From the NCBI GenBank assembly GCA_023409265.1, contig JAEYHZ010000022.1:124001-188000 (forward strand): a stretch of 64,000 nucleotides of DNA. Direction: 5' to 3'. Each line of letters opens with the position of its first letter. Position 1 is the stretch's first letter. Positions 1-8,425 of this stretch are shown piece by piece. The translations under genes were made by a program, and so were the position numbers. A model generated the notes under the pieces. That model worked only from the letters and a program-made list of their open reading frames with translations, did not search any database and had not been told where the DNA came from. This DNA is from Bacillota bacterium (GTDB taxonomy: Bacteria; Bacillota; Clostridia; Acetivibrionales; DSM-1351).

Positions 1-1545
1 TATGTTGAACAGAAATTCAATATTAAGGTAAAGGAAATCATCCAGCCTCAGGCAAACGTTCTTCCTAAAGACAGACTGAATATGATGATTGCAGCCAACA
101 GTATTCCTGATGTGGTTATTGCAGACGGAGCGTTTGCTTCCTATGCGGTCAGTACTGGCAATTTCATTGACGACTTGAGTCCATACATTTCAGAGATGAC
201 GAATTTCAACAAGTATTTTGACGAATCAAAATGGGCTAATTTCCAGAAGGACGGCAAAATATATGCCATACCTCTTCAGAGCCAGACACAAAAAACTGAT
301 GAGCTCTTTAAGGATGACCCGTACTATCAGCCTTTTGCAGGCTGGGCCTTCTGGGTAAGAGAAGATATACTTGCCAAAGCAGGGTACAAGTTTACACCTA
401 TTGCCGAGCTAAAGAAAAATATTACCGATCAGGGTAAGCTTTTAACAAAAGAAGACATGAAGATTGAGCCTGCTATAGATACTCCCGAGCAATGGGTTGA
501 AATGCTTAAGAAAATCAAGGACTTAAATCTCAAGGTGGGTGACAAATCGGTTATTCCGCTGTCGGTAGTTTCCTGGAACCAGTTCCATATGGGCAACATG
601 TATGGTTTGAGCCAGTTTAAGATTGGAACTGACAATAAAGTATCAGGTTATCTGGGAAACCCAGAAGCAAAGGACTGGTATAAGCTGCTGTGGCAGTTGT
701 ATAAGGACAATATTCTTGATAAGGACTTCTTGATCCAAAAGGATGATCAATTGCAGTCAAAAGTATCTTCAGGTCTGGTTGCAGCGGGTATGTCAGTTCC
801 TGATATGAACGGTGCCAGACAGAACTTGAAGAATATCAGCGCTGACGCTGACTTGAGATTTATTCCATGGCCCAAAAAGGATGCTGACCAGGGCAGCTTT
901 GATGTTATGAATGGCGGATTATACAGGGTAATAATTAATAAGAATGTAAAAGATGTAAAGCGTTTGGTTAAGTATTTTGATTGGTTCTATTCAGATGAAG
1001 GTTTTGACATAGGTACATGGGGACCGGAATCAGCTGGCCTGTGGGAAATGAAGGACGGCAAAAAGGTATTTAAGGATCCGGAACTTGCCGAGGCTGTTAA
1101 GTTGGGATATACAAAAGAGGGAACAAAGGGCCCGGAATATTATGGCTTGGCAACTGCAAGTTCTGTTCCCGGAGGGCTTATGACCTTTAATTCAAAGGCT
1201 GCAATATGCGCACCTGCCCCATCCTTCAATCCATCAGACGCAAGAGCCAGCTACAATGCTCCGTTGGACATTTACAAGGTTATGCAGACAATTAGCGCAA
1301 GAAACGGAGTTAACTCAAACGGAAGAGCAGCACAAGATGACGGAGGAGAGAACTCAAGTGCCGTTGGTACTTATTACTGGGGTAAATTCCAGAACGACAG
1401 GGTAGGAAAAATATTTGCTGCCAAGACTGAGGAAGACTTCGAAAAAGCATGGGATGAACAGTATAAAATATTTGCCAAGGAAGCCAAGTATGAAGAAGCT
1501 ATAGCGGATATGACCAAATTCTTTGAGCAAACCCTTAAAAAATAA
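1..1545 (+). CDS. Extracellular sugar-binding protein of a CUT1 ABC importer (5' end missing)
   Basis: The reading frame is open from base 1, so the signal peptide and lipobox lie outside the window. The visible part resembles the large (about 550 aa) LipO/YtcQ-type solute-binding proteins that deliver oligosaccharides to CUT1 permeases. Seen are a PDVVIADG-like stretch near the start, the WVREDILAKAGYK segment typical of these proteins, and a C-terminal helical region ending FFEQTLKK. An internal ATG at 82 is unlikely to be the true start because the frame and family similarity continue upstream. It is followed by a hairpin terminator, so it probably ends an operon whose permeases lie upstream. 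The ligand is unknown; the neighbouring alpha-mannosidase hints at a mannose-containing glycan. Confidence 0.88.
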   Translation, partial: YVEQKFNIKVKEIIQPQANVLPKDRLNMMIAANSIPDVVIADGAFASYAVSTGNFIDDLSPYISEMTNFNKYFDESKWANFQKDGKIYAIPLQSQTQKTDELFKDDPYYQPFAGWAFWVREDILAKAGYKFTPIAELKKNITDQGKLLTKEDMKIEPAIDTPEQWVEMLKKIKDLNLKVGDKSVIPLSVVSWNQFHMGNMYGLSQFKIGTDNKVSGYLGNPEAKDWYKLLWQLYKDNILDKDFLIQKDDQLQSKVSSGLVAAGMSVPDMNGARQNLKNISADADLRFIPWPKKDADQGSFDVMNGGLYRVIINKNVKDVKRLVKYFDWFYSDEGFDIGTWGPESAGLWEMKDGKKVFKDPELAEAVKLGYTKEGTKGPEYYGLATASSVPGGLMTFNSKAAICAPAPSFNPSDARASYNAPLDIYKVMQTISARNGVNSNGRAAQDDGGENSSAVGTYYWGKFQNDRVGKIFAAKTEEDFEKAWDEQYKIFAKEAKYEEAIADMTKFFEQTLKK

Positions 1546-1567
1546 GATACAAGCTCTGAACGAAGGT

Positions 1568-1600
1568 AAAGGTCAGCATTGTTAAGTGTTGGCCTTTATC
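1568..1600 (+). terminator. Hairpin terminator after the binding protein
   Basis: AAAGGTCAGCA (1568-1578) pairs with TGTTGGCCTTT (1587-1597), 11 pairs including two G-U, about 20 bases after the stop codon. The U-tract is poor, so termination may be partial. Confidence 0.5.
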
Positions 1601-1698
1601 TACTACTTAGATAAAGTATCACCACGCTTGTTAGGGTCGCTCGCCAATTTATATTACAATTTATGCTGTTAACGAACAGCGGCCGAGAGGATGATTTA

Positions 1699-4206
1699 AT
1701 GAAAATGCTGCATCTTATATGTAATGCTCACATTGACCCTGCCTGGCAGTGGGGATGGGATGAGGGAGCTGCGGCTGCAATATCTACTTTCAGAGTTGCG
1801 GCGGATTTTTGTGAGGAATTTGATGGATTTGTCTTTAATCACAATGAAGCGATTTTATATAAATGGATAGAAGAATACGAACCGCATCTCTTCAAAAGAA
1901 TTGAGAAGCTGGTCAGACTGGGTAAATGGAACATAATGGGAGGTTGGTATCTGCAACCGGATTGCAACATGCCTTCTGGAGAATCTTTTACCAGACAAAT
2001 ATTAATGGGTAAAAGGTATTTTAAGGAAAAGTTTAGTGTTGAGCCCACAACAGCAATAAACTTTGACTCCTTCGGACACTCAAGGGGATTAATACAAATT
2101 CTGAAAAAATCAGGTTATGATTCATATATTTTTATGAGGCCTGAGCAGATGGAAGCAATAGCACCGGGACAGGACTTCAGATGGATAGGCTTTGATGGTT
2201 CTACGGTTATTGCACATAGAATTTGGTCAGGGTACAATTCACCCCTTGGTGAAGGTGATAAAAAAGTAAAGCAGTGGATGGAAGAAAAGGCGGAAAAGTC
2301 TCTCGGCCTGGTTACCTGGGGCGTAGGAAATCACGGTGGCGGACCGTCAAGGCTTGACCTGCAAAAGCTAAAAAAGTTAATTGAAGAAACGAAAGAAATT
2401 AAAATAGAGCACTCAACTCCTGAAAAGTATTTTAAAGATTTAAACAAATCAGACACTGAACTGATGGATTACAGGAAAGGGTTGAATCCGCGTTTTGTAG
2501 GCTGCTATACTTCACAGATACGTATAAAGCAGAAGCATCGCCTGCTTGAAAATGAACTGTATTTAACTGAAAAGATGCTGTCGGGAGCAGTTTTGCAAGG
2601 ATTCATGGATTACCCGGCTGAAGAAATGAGGGAAGCCTTCCATGATCTCATGGTATCGGAGTTCCATGATATTCTGCCGGGCTCGTCTGTCCAGCCTGTA
2701 GAAGAATCCTCCCTGAGGCTTATGGATCACGGATTGGAGATAGCTTCAAGACTAAAGGCAAGGGCATTCTTTGCCATGGCTGCAGGTCAGAAAAAAGCAG
2801 GTGATGGAGAAATTCCCATTTTGATTTATAATCCACATCCTTTTAAAGTAAAAGGTGTATTCGAATGTGAATTTATGCTGGCAGACCAGAACTGGAAAGA
2901 TGAAACTACGGTTTTATCAGTTTCACAAAATGGCAGCAAAATTCCTTCACAGCACGAGAAGGAAGATAGCAATCTTAATCTTGATTGGAGAAAACGGGTT
3001 GTCTTCCGGGCTGAGCTGGAACCCTCACAAATGAACCGGTTTAATTGCAAGATAGAAGGCTACCTGCCAAAGAAAGCTTACTCGGTATTTAAACAGGATA
3101 ACGGAAAGTACCTGTTTAAAAATGATGACGGTCTGGAAGTTGTTATAAATTGTAAAACCGGTCTTATTGATGCTTATAGGGTAGATGGTGTTGACTATAT
3201 TAAAAATAATGCCTTCCTGCCTGTCATAATTGACGATAACGATGATCCTTGGAGAATGGATACAAACAGTTTCGGAGATGCAATTGATAAATTCAGCCTT
3301 ATGTCCAGTCAGGAGGGAACGGTATACTCCGGGGTTCATGAGCGTTTGCTTGACTCAGTAAGAGTTATTGAAGATGGTGACGTAAGAACTGTAATAGAGG
3401 CTGTGCTGAAATATAACGATTCATTTATTTGTCAGAGATACAAGCTTCCAAAGAAAGGTACCGGGATAGAAATAAGTGTACGTGTAAATTGGAATGAAAA
3501 GAGCAAAATGCTCAAGCTTTCAGTTCCAACCTTGATTGAAGGCACAGAATATGTTGGGCAGACAGCCTTTGGCGTAGATGATTTACCTTGCAACAGGGAC
3601 GAAGTTGTTGCACAAAAATGGGTTGGAGTGCTGTCACGTGATCAGGGTAAAGCTATTACACTCATCAATGATGGAATATACGGTTCCGATTTTTCAAATG
3701 GTGAAGTACGTCTATCATTGCTTCGTTCCCCCGGTTTCTGCGGCCATCCGATAGAAGACAGAACAATTATGCCCCAGGATAGGTTTTCACCGCGAATTGA
3801 CCAGGGAGAGCGTCTGTTCAGCTTTGTCCTGAATGCTGGAGAAATTGTTGAAAGGCTGAGAAGTATAGACAGGGAAGCATTAGTGTTCAATGAAAAACCG
3901 TTTGCCTTATCATTCTTCCCGTCTGGAGAAGGCAAAAAAGATGCCTGTGTAGTTGAACTACAGGATGATGCCATTCAAATGACTGCATTTAAAAAGGCAG
4001 AGGATGGTGAAGATTATATAATCAGACTGTTTGAACCAACAGGAAATAAGTGTTCGTCAATTTTAAATATTCCGGTAGCAGGTATCAAACAAGAAATAAA
4101 GCTGGATAGTTTTGAGGTAAAAACTCTTAGACTTATTGTGAAAAATAATTCACTAGCAGAGACTGATTTGATGGAAAGAGAAAATAAAAGCAGCAATTTG
4201 ATTTAA
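1699..4206 (+). CDS. Alpha-mannosidase, glycoside hydrolase family 38
   Basis: Retaining exo-alpha-mannosidase of GH38, predicted cytoplasmic because there is no signal peptide. The N-terminal zinc site shows NAHIDPAW (His11, Asp13), and NFDSFGH around residue 123 carries the nucleophile Asp of the family. The C-terminal half has the beta-sandwich expected for GH38; 835 residues is a normal length. The frame is open from an ATG at 1663, but 1699 is preferred: GAGAGG lies 8 bases upstream and MKMLHLICNAHIDPAW is the usual family N-terminus. It lies between a sugar-binding protein and a two-component system, so it probably trims imported mannosyl oligosaccharides. The exact linkage cannot be read from sequence. 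Confidence 0.93.
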   Translation: MKMLHLICNAHIDPAWQWGWDEGAAAAISTFRVAADFCEEFDGFVFNHNEAILYKWIEEYEPHLFKRIEKLVRLGKWNIMGGWYLQPDCNMPSGESFTRQILMGKRYFKEKFSVEPTTAINFDSFGHSRGLIQILKKSGYDSYIFMRPEQMEAIAPGQDFRWIGFDGSTVIAHRIWSGYNSPLGEGDKKVKQWMEEKAEKSLGLVTWGVGNHGGGPSRLDLQKLKKLIEETKEIKIEHSTPEKYFKDLNKSDTELMDYRKGLNPRFVGCYTSQIRIKQKHRLLENELYLTEKMLSGAVLQGFMDYPAEEMREAFHDLMVSEFHDILPGSSVQPVEESSLRLMDHGLEIASRLKARAFFAMAAGQKKAGDGEIPILIYNPHPFKVKGVFECEFMLADQNWKDETTVLSVSQNGSKIPSQHEKEDSNLNLDWRKRVVFRAELEPSQMNRFNCKIEGYLPKKAYSVFKQDNGKYLFKNDDGLEVVINCKTGLIDAYRVDGVDYIKNNAFLPVIIDDNDDPWRMDTNSFGDAIDKFSLMSSQEGTVYSGVHERLLDSVRVIEDGDVRTVIEAVLKYNDSFICQRYKLPKKGTGIEISVRVNWNEKSKMLKLSVPTLIEGTEYVGQTAFGVDDLPCNRDEVVAQKWVGVLSRDQGKAITLINDGIYGSDFSNGEVRLSLLRSPGFCGHPIEDRTIMPQDRFSPRIDQGERLFSFVLNAGEIVERLRSIDREALVFNEKPFALSFFPSGEGKKDACVVELQDDAIQMTAFKKAEDGEDYIIRLFEPTGNKCSSILNIPVAGIKQEIKLDSFEVKTLRLIVKNNSLAETDLMERENKSSNLI

Positions 4207-4230
4207 CCCGGTAAATGTACTGGAATAAAA

Positions 4231-4283
4231 GTTGAAAAATGTTGAAAAATGTTGAAAATGTGTTGAAAATGTGTTGATATTGG
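4231..4283 (+). repeat. Short tandem repeat GTTGAAAA(A)TG upstream of a response regulator
   Basis: Five imperfect units begin with GTTGA: GTTGAAAAAT twice, GTTGAAAATGT twice, then GTTGATATTG. The last unit supplies the -35 box of the promoter for the downstream response regulator. It could be a tandem binding site for a regulator or simple slippage DNA. Confidence 0.7.
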
Positions 4284-4302
4284 TTATGTTACATATTAGA
4301 AT
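4274..4302 (+). promoter_or_regulatory. Sigma-A promoter of the 4338 two-component operon
   Basis: TTGATA (4274-4279), a 17-base spacer, then TAGAAT (4297-4302). The predicted start near 4309 lies downstream of the ATG at 4305, so that ATG cannot be the translation start. This supports the TTG at 4338. Confidence 0.7.
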
Positions 4303-4337
4303 TAATGTATTCTTTTGAACACTACGGGGTGAAGAAT

Positions 4338-5948
4338 TTGTATAAAGTTCTAATAGTTGATGATTTTGAATCAGACAGATTAACTCTCAGAAAGATTATA
4401 GAGTCATGGCAGGATAATTCTTTTAAAATCGTAGGTGAATGTGAATCAGGACTGCAGGCCATGCAATTTTTAGAAGAAATCACTCCAGACATAATAATAA
4501 GTGATATTGAAATGCCTTTTTTGAACGGCGTCGATATGGCTAAAATAATAAAAGAAAAATACAATAGCATAAAAATAATTTTCTGCACTTTATACAACGA
4601 GTTTAAATATGCCAAGGAAGCAATTTATGCCAATAGCTACGGTTACATCCTAAAACCCATACAGTCTGAGGAATTGTATGAATGTCTGGAAAATGTTGCA
4701 GGAGAAATAACAAATGAAGTTAAAAGTATGAATGAAGTCAATAGTATTAAAAAGACTATTGAAACCTTCAAACCCATACTTGCTGATAACTTTCTGATCG
4801 AAACCCTCTATGGTATAAATATACATCAGGAGGAGTTCGCTGAAAAAGTAGAATATTTCAACCTTAACATAAATAACGGATATTATAGAGTTGTATATCT
4901 GGAAATAGATGACTTTGAAATAGTTACATCCAATTTTACAACAGAAGAAAAGCAGCTTTTATCTATCAGGGTTTTAGGCAAGATTAAAAATTTTGAAGGT
5001 GAAGAGGGTGGGTTTCCGGTAACCAGAGTAGGAGAAATGCAATATGCCGTTATTTTGAGCGGAACAGAAATACAGCATGCCGAGGAGGAAACCTATGAGC
5101 ATTTAAATAAAATTCAGAAATATCTTCAGAAAATAAACATCAGCGTGACTATAGCAGTAAGTAATATCAGTAATACCCATGTAGAATTGAAGAATTTGTT
5201 TGAACAATGCAAGTATATCATGAGATATAAGTATACTATCGGAAAAGGAAAGGTGATATCAAGCACGGATATTCCAAATAAAACGGAGTTCATCAGCCTT
5301 GATATCAATAGTCTCCAAAAGGATATACGGTATCTTTTGGATTCGGGCAGCAGGGAAGAAATAAGCAGGTACTTTGATTCTGAAATAGGTCATTTGAGCG
5401 AGCGTCTTGATGAGACTACCCTGAGAAATTATTGTTTTCAAATTCTCATATGCGTAAAAATAGCTTTGAGTGAAAACAATGTAAGCCTGAGTGACGTGTT
5501 TACCGATGAGAGTCTTTTATGGGATAAGCTACAGAAGTTTGAGACAATTCTGGACCAGGGAAACTGGCTTAAGAACATTTTGCTGTTTGCTAATGATTAT
5601 CTGTCCCAAAAGTCTACAAGCAAGAATAAGATAATTGTTGATAAAATAATAGAATTTATATCCCAAAATATAAACAAAAATTATGGACTGATTGAGCTGG
5701 CTTCCGAAATGCACTACAGTCCCAACTACCTGAATTGTATTTTCAAGCAGGAAATGGGTATGACCATAAATGACTTTATAACGAGCGAAAAAGTAGCAAA
5801 GGCAAAAGAGATGCTCAAAGATGTACGCAACAGAGTGCAAAGTGTGTCCGATGAACTTGGCTATAGCCATGCGGCATACTTTTGCAGCGTTTTTAAGAAG
5901 AGTACAGGCATGACTCCCAAGGAGTACAGGGAGAAGATACATATATGA
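4338..5948 (+). CDS. AraC-type response regulator (YesN family)
   Basis: DNA-binding response regulator of a YesM/YesN-like system, cytoplasmic. The N-terminal receiver has VDDF near residue 8 and phospho-acceptor Asp56 in IISDIEMP. A middle region of about 300 residues follows, then two AraC-type helix-turn-helix motifs (about residues 435-535; LASEMHYSPNYLNCIFKQ and VSDELGYSHAAYFCSVFK). The start is taken as TTG 4338: GGGGTG sits 6 bases upstream and the product MYKVLIVDD is the normal receiver N-terminus. The stop overlaps the ATG of the next gene (ATGA), so the two are translationally coupled. It likely controls the following S-layer protein or the mannosidase; neither is proven. Confidence 0.92.
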   Translation: MYKVLIVDDFESDRLTLRKIIESWQDNSFKIVGECESGLQAMQFLEEITPDIIISDIEMPFLNGVDMAKIIKEKYNSIKIIFCTLYNEFKYAKEAIYANSYGYILKPIQSEELYECLENVAGEITNEVKSMNEVNSIKKTIETFKPILADNFLIETLYGINIHQEEFAEKVEYFNLNINNGYYRVVYLEIDDFEIVTSNFTTEEKQLLSIRVLGKIKNFEGEEGGFPVTRVGEMQYAVILSGTEIQHAEEETYEHLNKIQKYLQKINISVTIAVSNISNTHVELKNLFEQCKYIMRYKYTIGKGKVISSTDIPNKTEFISLDINSLQKDIRYLLDSGSREEISRYFDSEIGHLSERLDETTLRNYCFQILICVKIALSENNVSLSDVFTDESLLWDKLQKFETILDQGNWLKNILLFANDYLSQKSTSKNKIIVDKIIEFISQNINKNYGLIELASEMHYSPNYLNCIFKQEMGMTINDFITSEKVAKAKEMLKDVRNRVQSVSDELGYSHAAYFCSVFKKSTGMTPKEYREKIHI

Positions 5949-7750
5949 TTAATATAATAAAGAATATTTCCAGACTATTTAATAATATTAAACTCAGGAA
6001 CAAGCTGATAGTGTCTTTCTCACTACTGGCTATTGTTCCTGTTTCCATTTTGGGAGTTATATCTGCACGGTATTTGAAAAGCAATCTTCTGGATGCCGAG
6101 ACAAATCTGTTTACCCAAAGTATGTATCAGCTTAACAATTCTCTGGACTACTTCTTCCAAACATATATGGATAGAACTAATATGGCTTTTAACAGCGAAG
6201 AGCTTCAGGAAATTATTCAGGCAGACATAAATAATATTGACGAGGCAGTTGCAATGAACAAGAAGGTAAATAAACTTCTGTCATATATAGAAAGCGACTT
6301 TAAATACCCTGAGATTTACACACCTTTTGCAAATGATGGACAGCTGATAGCAAAACTTTACATAGATAATGCAACAGTAACCTCCTATTCTATTGCTCTG
6401 CCGTTGGAAGAGTATATGGACCAGGAATGGGTACTTGATTTATTTAGGGATCAGAGAGTTTTTTCCTGGAATTACGGTGAGGAAATAAAGGGTAACAAAT
6501 GCGTTTCCTTAAACAGAAGGCTGGTCAATTTCGATAACGGCAAGGATGTAGGCCTGTTCAGACTGTATATTCCCGTTGAGCGCGTTACCAGGATAATAGA
6601 ATATAATCTGAAAAACAGTGATATTGGTGTGTTTTATTTAGATCAGGAGCAAAATAAAATTACAGCTGCCGGGAATATAAAATACAGCACCAATGATTAC
6701 CTGAAAGAATTAAGGAAGATAAGATTATCTGAAGGGATTCAGAATGTAAAATTAGGAGGAGAAAACTTAATTGTAGGCAGTATGACATCAAACAGCACCA
6801 AGTGGAAAATCGTTTATTTGATTCCAACCAGGCTTGTTACCGAAAAGGTACAGGTCATAACCCTAATTACAATACTTACCACAATTGCAGCTTTAGTTTT
6901 TTGTATCTTTATTGCATTTTTAGTTTCAACTTTTATAACAAGAAGAATAAAAATACTTCTTAACAAAACAAATGAAATAAATGAGTCAAACCTGACTTCA
7001 AATCTGGTGGTGAAAGGTAATGATGAAATAAGCCAGCTTGACAGAAATTTTGATAAGATGATTATGAGAATACGCAACCTCATAGATAGTGTTTACATAT
7101 CACAAATAAACGCCAGCAAGGCCAAGCTTGAGCTTTTACAGGAGCAGATAAACCCGCATCTTCTTTATAATACGCTTTCTATGGTAGCTTCGACAGCTGA
7201 AAAGGAAAACCAGACAGACATAATGACCGTATCTGAAAATCTTTCGGCTTTTTACAAGGGCATTCTCAATAGAGGCAAGCCGGTTTGCCTTTTTAAGGAG
7301 GAGCTTGATATGGTGAAGCGCTATGTGGAGATTACCAAGTATGTTTATAAGTTGGATATTGATTTAATACTGGATATTGATGAAGAGGTTTTAGGATTTT
7401 ACACTTTAAAGCTCATAATCCAGCCAGTTGTAGAAAATTCAATTCTGCATGGAATCAGGCCCAAGAAATATGGAACCATAGCCATATCGGGAAGTCTGCA
7501 GAAAGGTGACATAATATTTTGTATTTCAGACGATGGAATCGGTATGGATAACGCTACCATGGTCAAATTGAACGGAACAACCTCCAGAAGCGAATTTGAT
7601 AGAAGTGTGGGCATTACAAATATTATAAAAAGAATTAAGATTTTCTTTGGGGACGGTTACGGTCTTAAATATAACAGTACTGAAAATGAGGGTACCACAG
7701 TGATAATAACACTTCCTAGACTTACCTCTGAACAAGCCGAATTTTTATAG
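5945..7750 (+). CDS. Sensor histidine kinase (YesM family)
   Basis: Membrane histidine kinase partnering the overlapping AraC-type response regulator. TM1 is about residues 21-41, followed by an extracellular Cache-like sensing region to about 300. TM2 is about 302-331, then a HAMP segment, then a His_kinase (PF06580-type) domain with QINPHLLYN (phospho-acceptor His405). The ATPase domain has the N-box IIQPVVENSILHG and G-box DDGIGMD. Length (601 aa) is typical. In this family the signal is usually an extracellular carbohydrate or a binding protein loaded with one; the ligand here is unknown. Confidence 0.93.
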   Translation: MINIIKNISRLFNNIKLRNKLIVSFSLLAIVPVSILGVISARYLKSNLLDAETNLFTQSMYQLNNSLDYFFQTYMDRTNMAFNSEELQEIIQADINNIDEAVAMNKKVNKLLSYIESDFKYPEIYTPFANDGQLIAKLYIDNATVTSYSIALPLEEYMDQEWVLDLFRDQRVFSWNYGEEIKGNKCVSLNRRLVNFDNGKDVGLFRLYIPVERVTRIIEYNLKNSDIGVFYLDQEQNKITAAGNIKYSTNDYLKELRKIRLSEGIQNVKLGGENLIVGSMTSNSTKWKIVYLIPTRLVTEKVQVITLITILTTIAALVFCIFIAFLVSTFITRRIKILLNKTNEINESNLTSNLVVKGNDEISQLDRNFDKMIMRIRNLIDSVYISQINASKAKLELLQEQINPHLLYNTLSMVASTAEKENQTDIMTVSENLSAFYKGILNRGKPVCLFKEELDMVKRYVEITKYVYKLDIDLILDIDEEVLGFYTLKLIIQPVVENSILHGIRPKKYGTIAISGSLQKGDIIFCISDDGIGMDNATMVKLNGTTSRSEFDRSVGITNIIKRIKIFFGDGYGLKYNSTENEGTTVIITLPRLTSEQAEFL

Positions 7751-7957
7751 AGACAATTCCTGACATATGCGTAAGGCTGTGAAAATGTGCTTTTACACTA
7801 TAGTTCATTTTTATAAGGTATCGTTGAATATTCATATATATCTTATTTCTTTGTGTAAGTATAATAAAATCATCTCAATAATTAGAAGCTTCTTGTATCA
7901 ACTTTTTCACATCTATGGTCTTTCACTGATTTCAAACATTAATAAGGAGGAGAGAAA
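7751..7957 (+). other. Intergenic leader of the S-layer protein gene
   Basis: A+T-rich gap. A TATAAT at 7860-7865 has no convincing -35 box. AAGGAGGAGAG just before 7958 is a strong ribosome site. A 64-codon open frame overlaps this gap and ends inside the next gene, but it has no ribosome site or recognisable sequence. Confidence 0.4.
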
Positions 7958-8389
7958 ATGAAAGCAGTATCACACAAAAGGGGTCTGGTTCATAAAGTTA
8001 CGGCAATTTTCTTAATCGCAGCCATGCTGCTTACCTGCCAGATTCTTTATTTACCGTTGAATACCTTTGCAGCATCCGATTCAAACCTGACTTCGGATAA
8101 ATACACTGTAAATGATATTTCCGGTGTTGTTTCAAACGTACCATATGAGGATAGCGATGTTGCAGTTTTTCTAAGTAATTTGAAAGTACCTGACGGTGCC
8201 ACAATTGAACTGTTGGGAGACATAGAAAATGATAAAAAGGGAGGAATAACAGGAGGAAAAGTTGTAACAGGCAACGAGGCAAAAGTTACCTCTGCCGACC
8301 TAAGCAACGTAAGAACCTATAAAATTGAAATAAATCAACAGTATAACGCTGAAAACCAGTTCAGCTCTCTGCAGGGAGCAAACAATTGA
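7958..8389 (+). CDS. N-terminal fragment of an interrupted giant S-layer-anchored protein
   Basis: Strong ribosome site (AAGGAGGAG) and a Sec signal peptide: MKAVSHKRG basic start, hydrophobic AIFLIAAMLLTC, cleavage probably after FAA near residue 39. About 100 residues of mature sequence end in QFSSLQGANN, then TGA (8387-8389). The frame is the same as that of 8426-15295. Translation through the TGA gives FYQEIAGGELQDMVW, which continues the module repeated four more times downstream. In those copies the codon at the TGA position is TGG (QGxxNWYY). So this is the front of one gene of 2445 codons, broken by a nonsense codon, a sequencing error, or read-through. If the stop is real, the product is a useless secreted 143-residue fragment. 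Confidence 0.75.
   Translation: MKAVSHKRGLVHKVTAIFLIAAMLLTCQILYLPLNTFAASDSNLTSDKYTVNDISGVVSNVPYEDSDVAVFLSNLKVPDGATIELLGDIENDKKGGITGGKVVTGNEAKVTSADLSNVRTYKIEINQQYNAENQFSSLQGANN
8387..8389 (+). other. In-frame TGA at a conserved tryptophan position
   Basis: TGA separates two segments in the same frame. The four homologous modules have TGG in DNWSYY, DNWYYEE and NNWYYRE (twice), so a single G-to-A change explains it. The window uses TGA as an ordinary stop for other genes (for example at 5946-5948), so a reassigned code is unlikely. Confidence 0.85.
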
Positions 8390-8425
8390 TTCTATCAGGA
8401 AATTGCAGGAGGTGAACTGCAGGAT

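Noticed and set aside
7767..7961. 64-codon open frame before the S-layer protein gene
   Set aside because: No ribosome site, low-complexity A+T-rich coding, and it overlaps the leader and ribosome site of the next gene.
8387..8389. Selenocysteine or genetic-code reassignment at the TGA
   Set aside because: The aligned residue is Trp, not Cys, and other genes in the window end normally at TGA.
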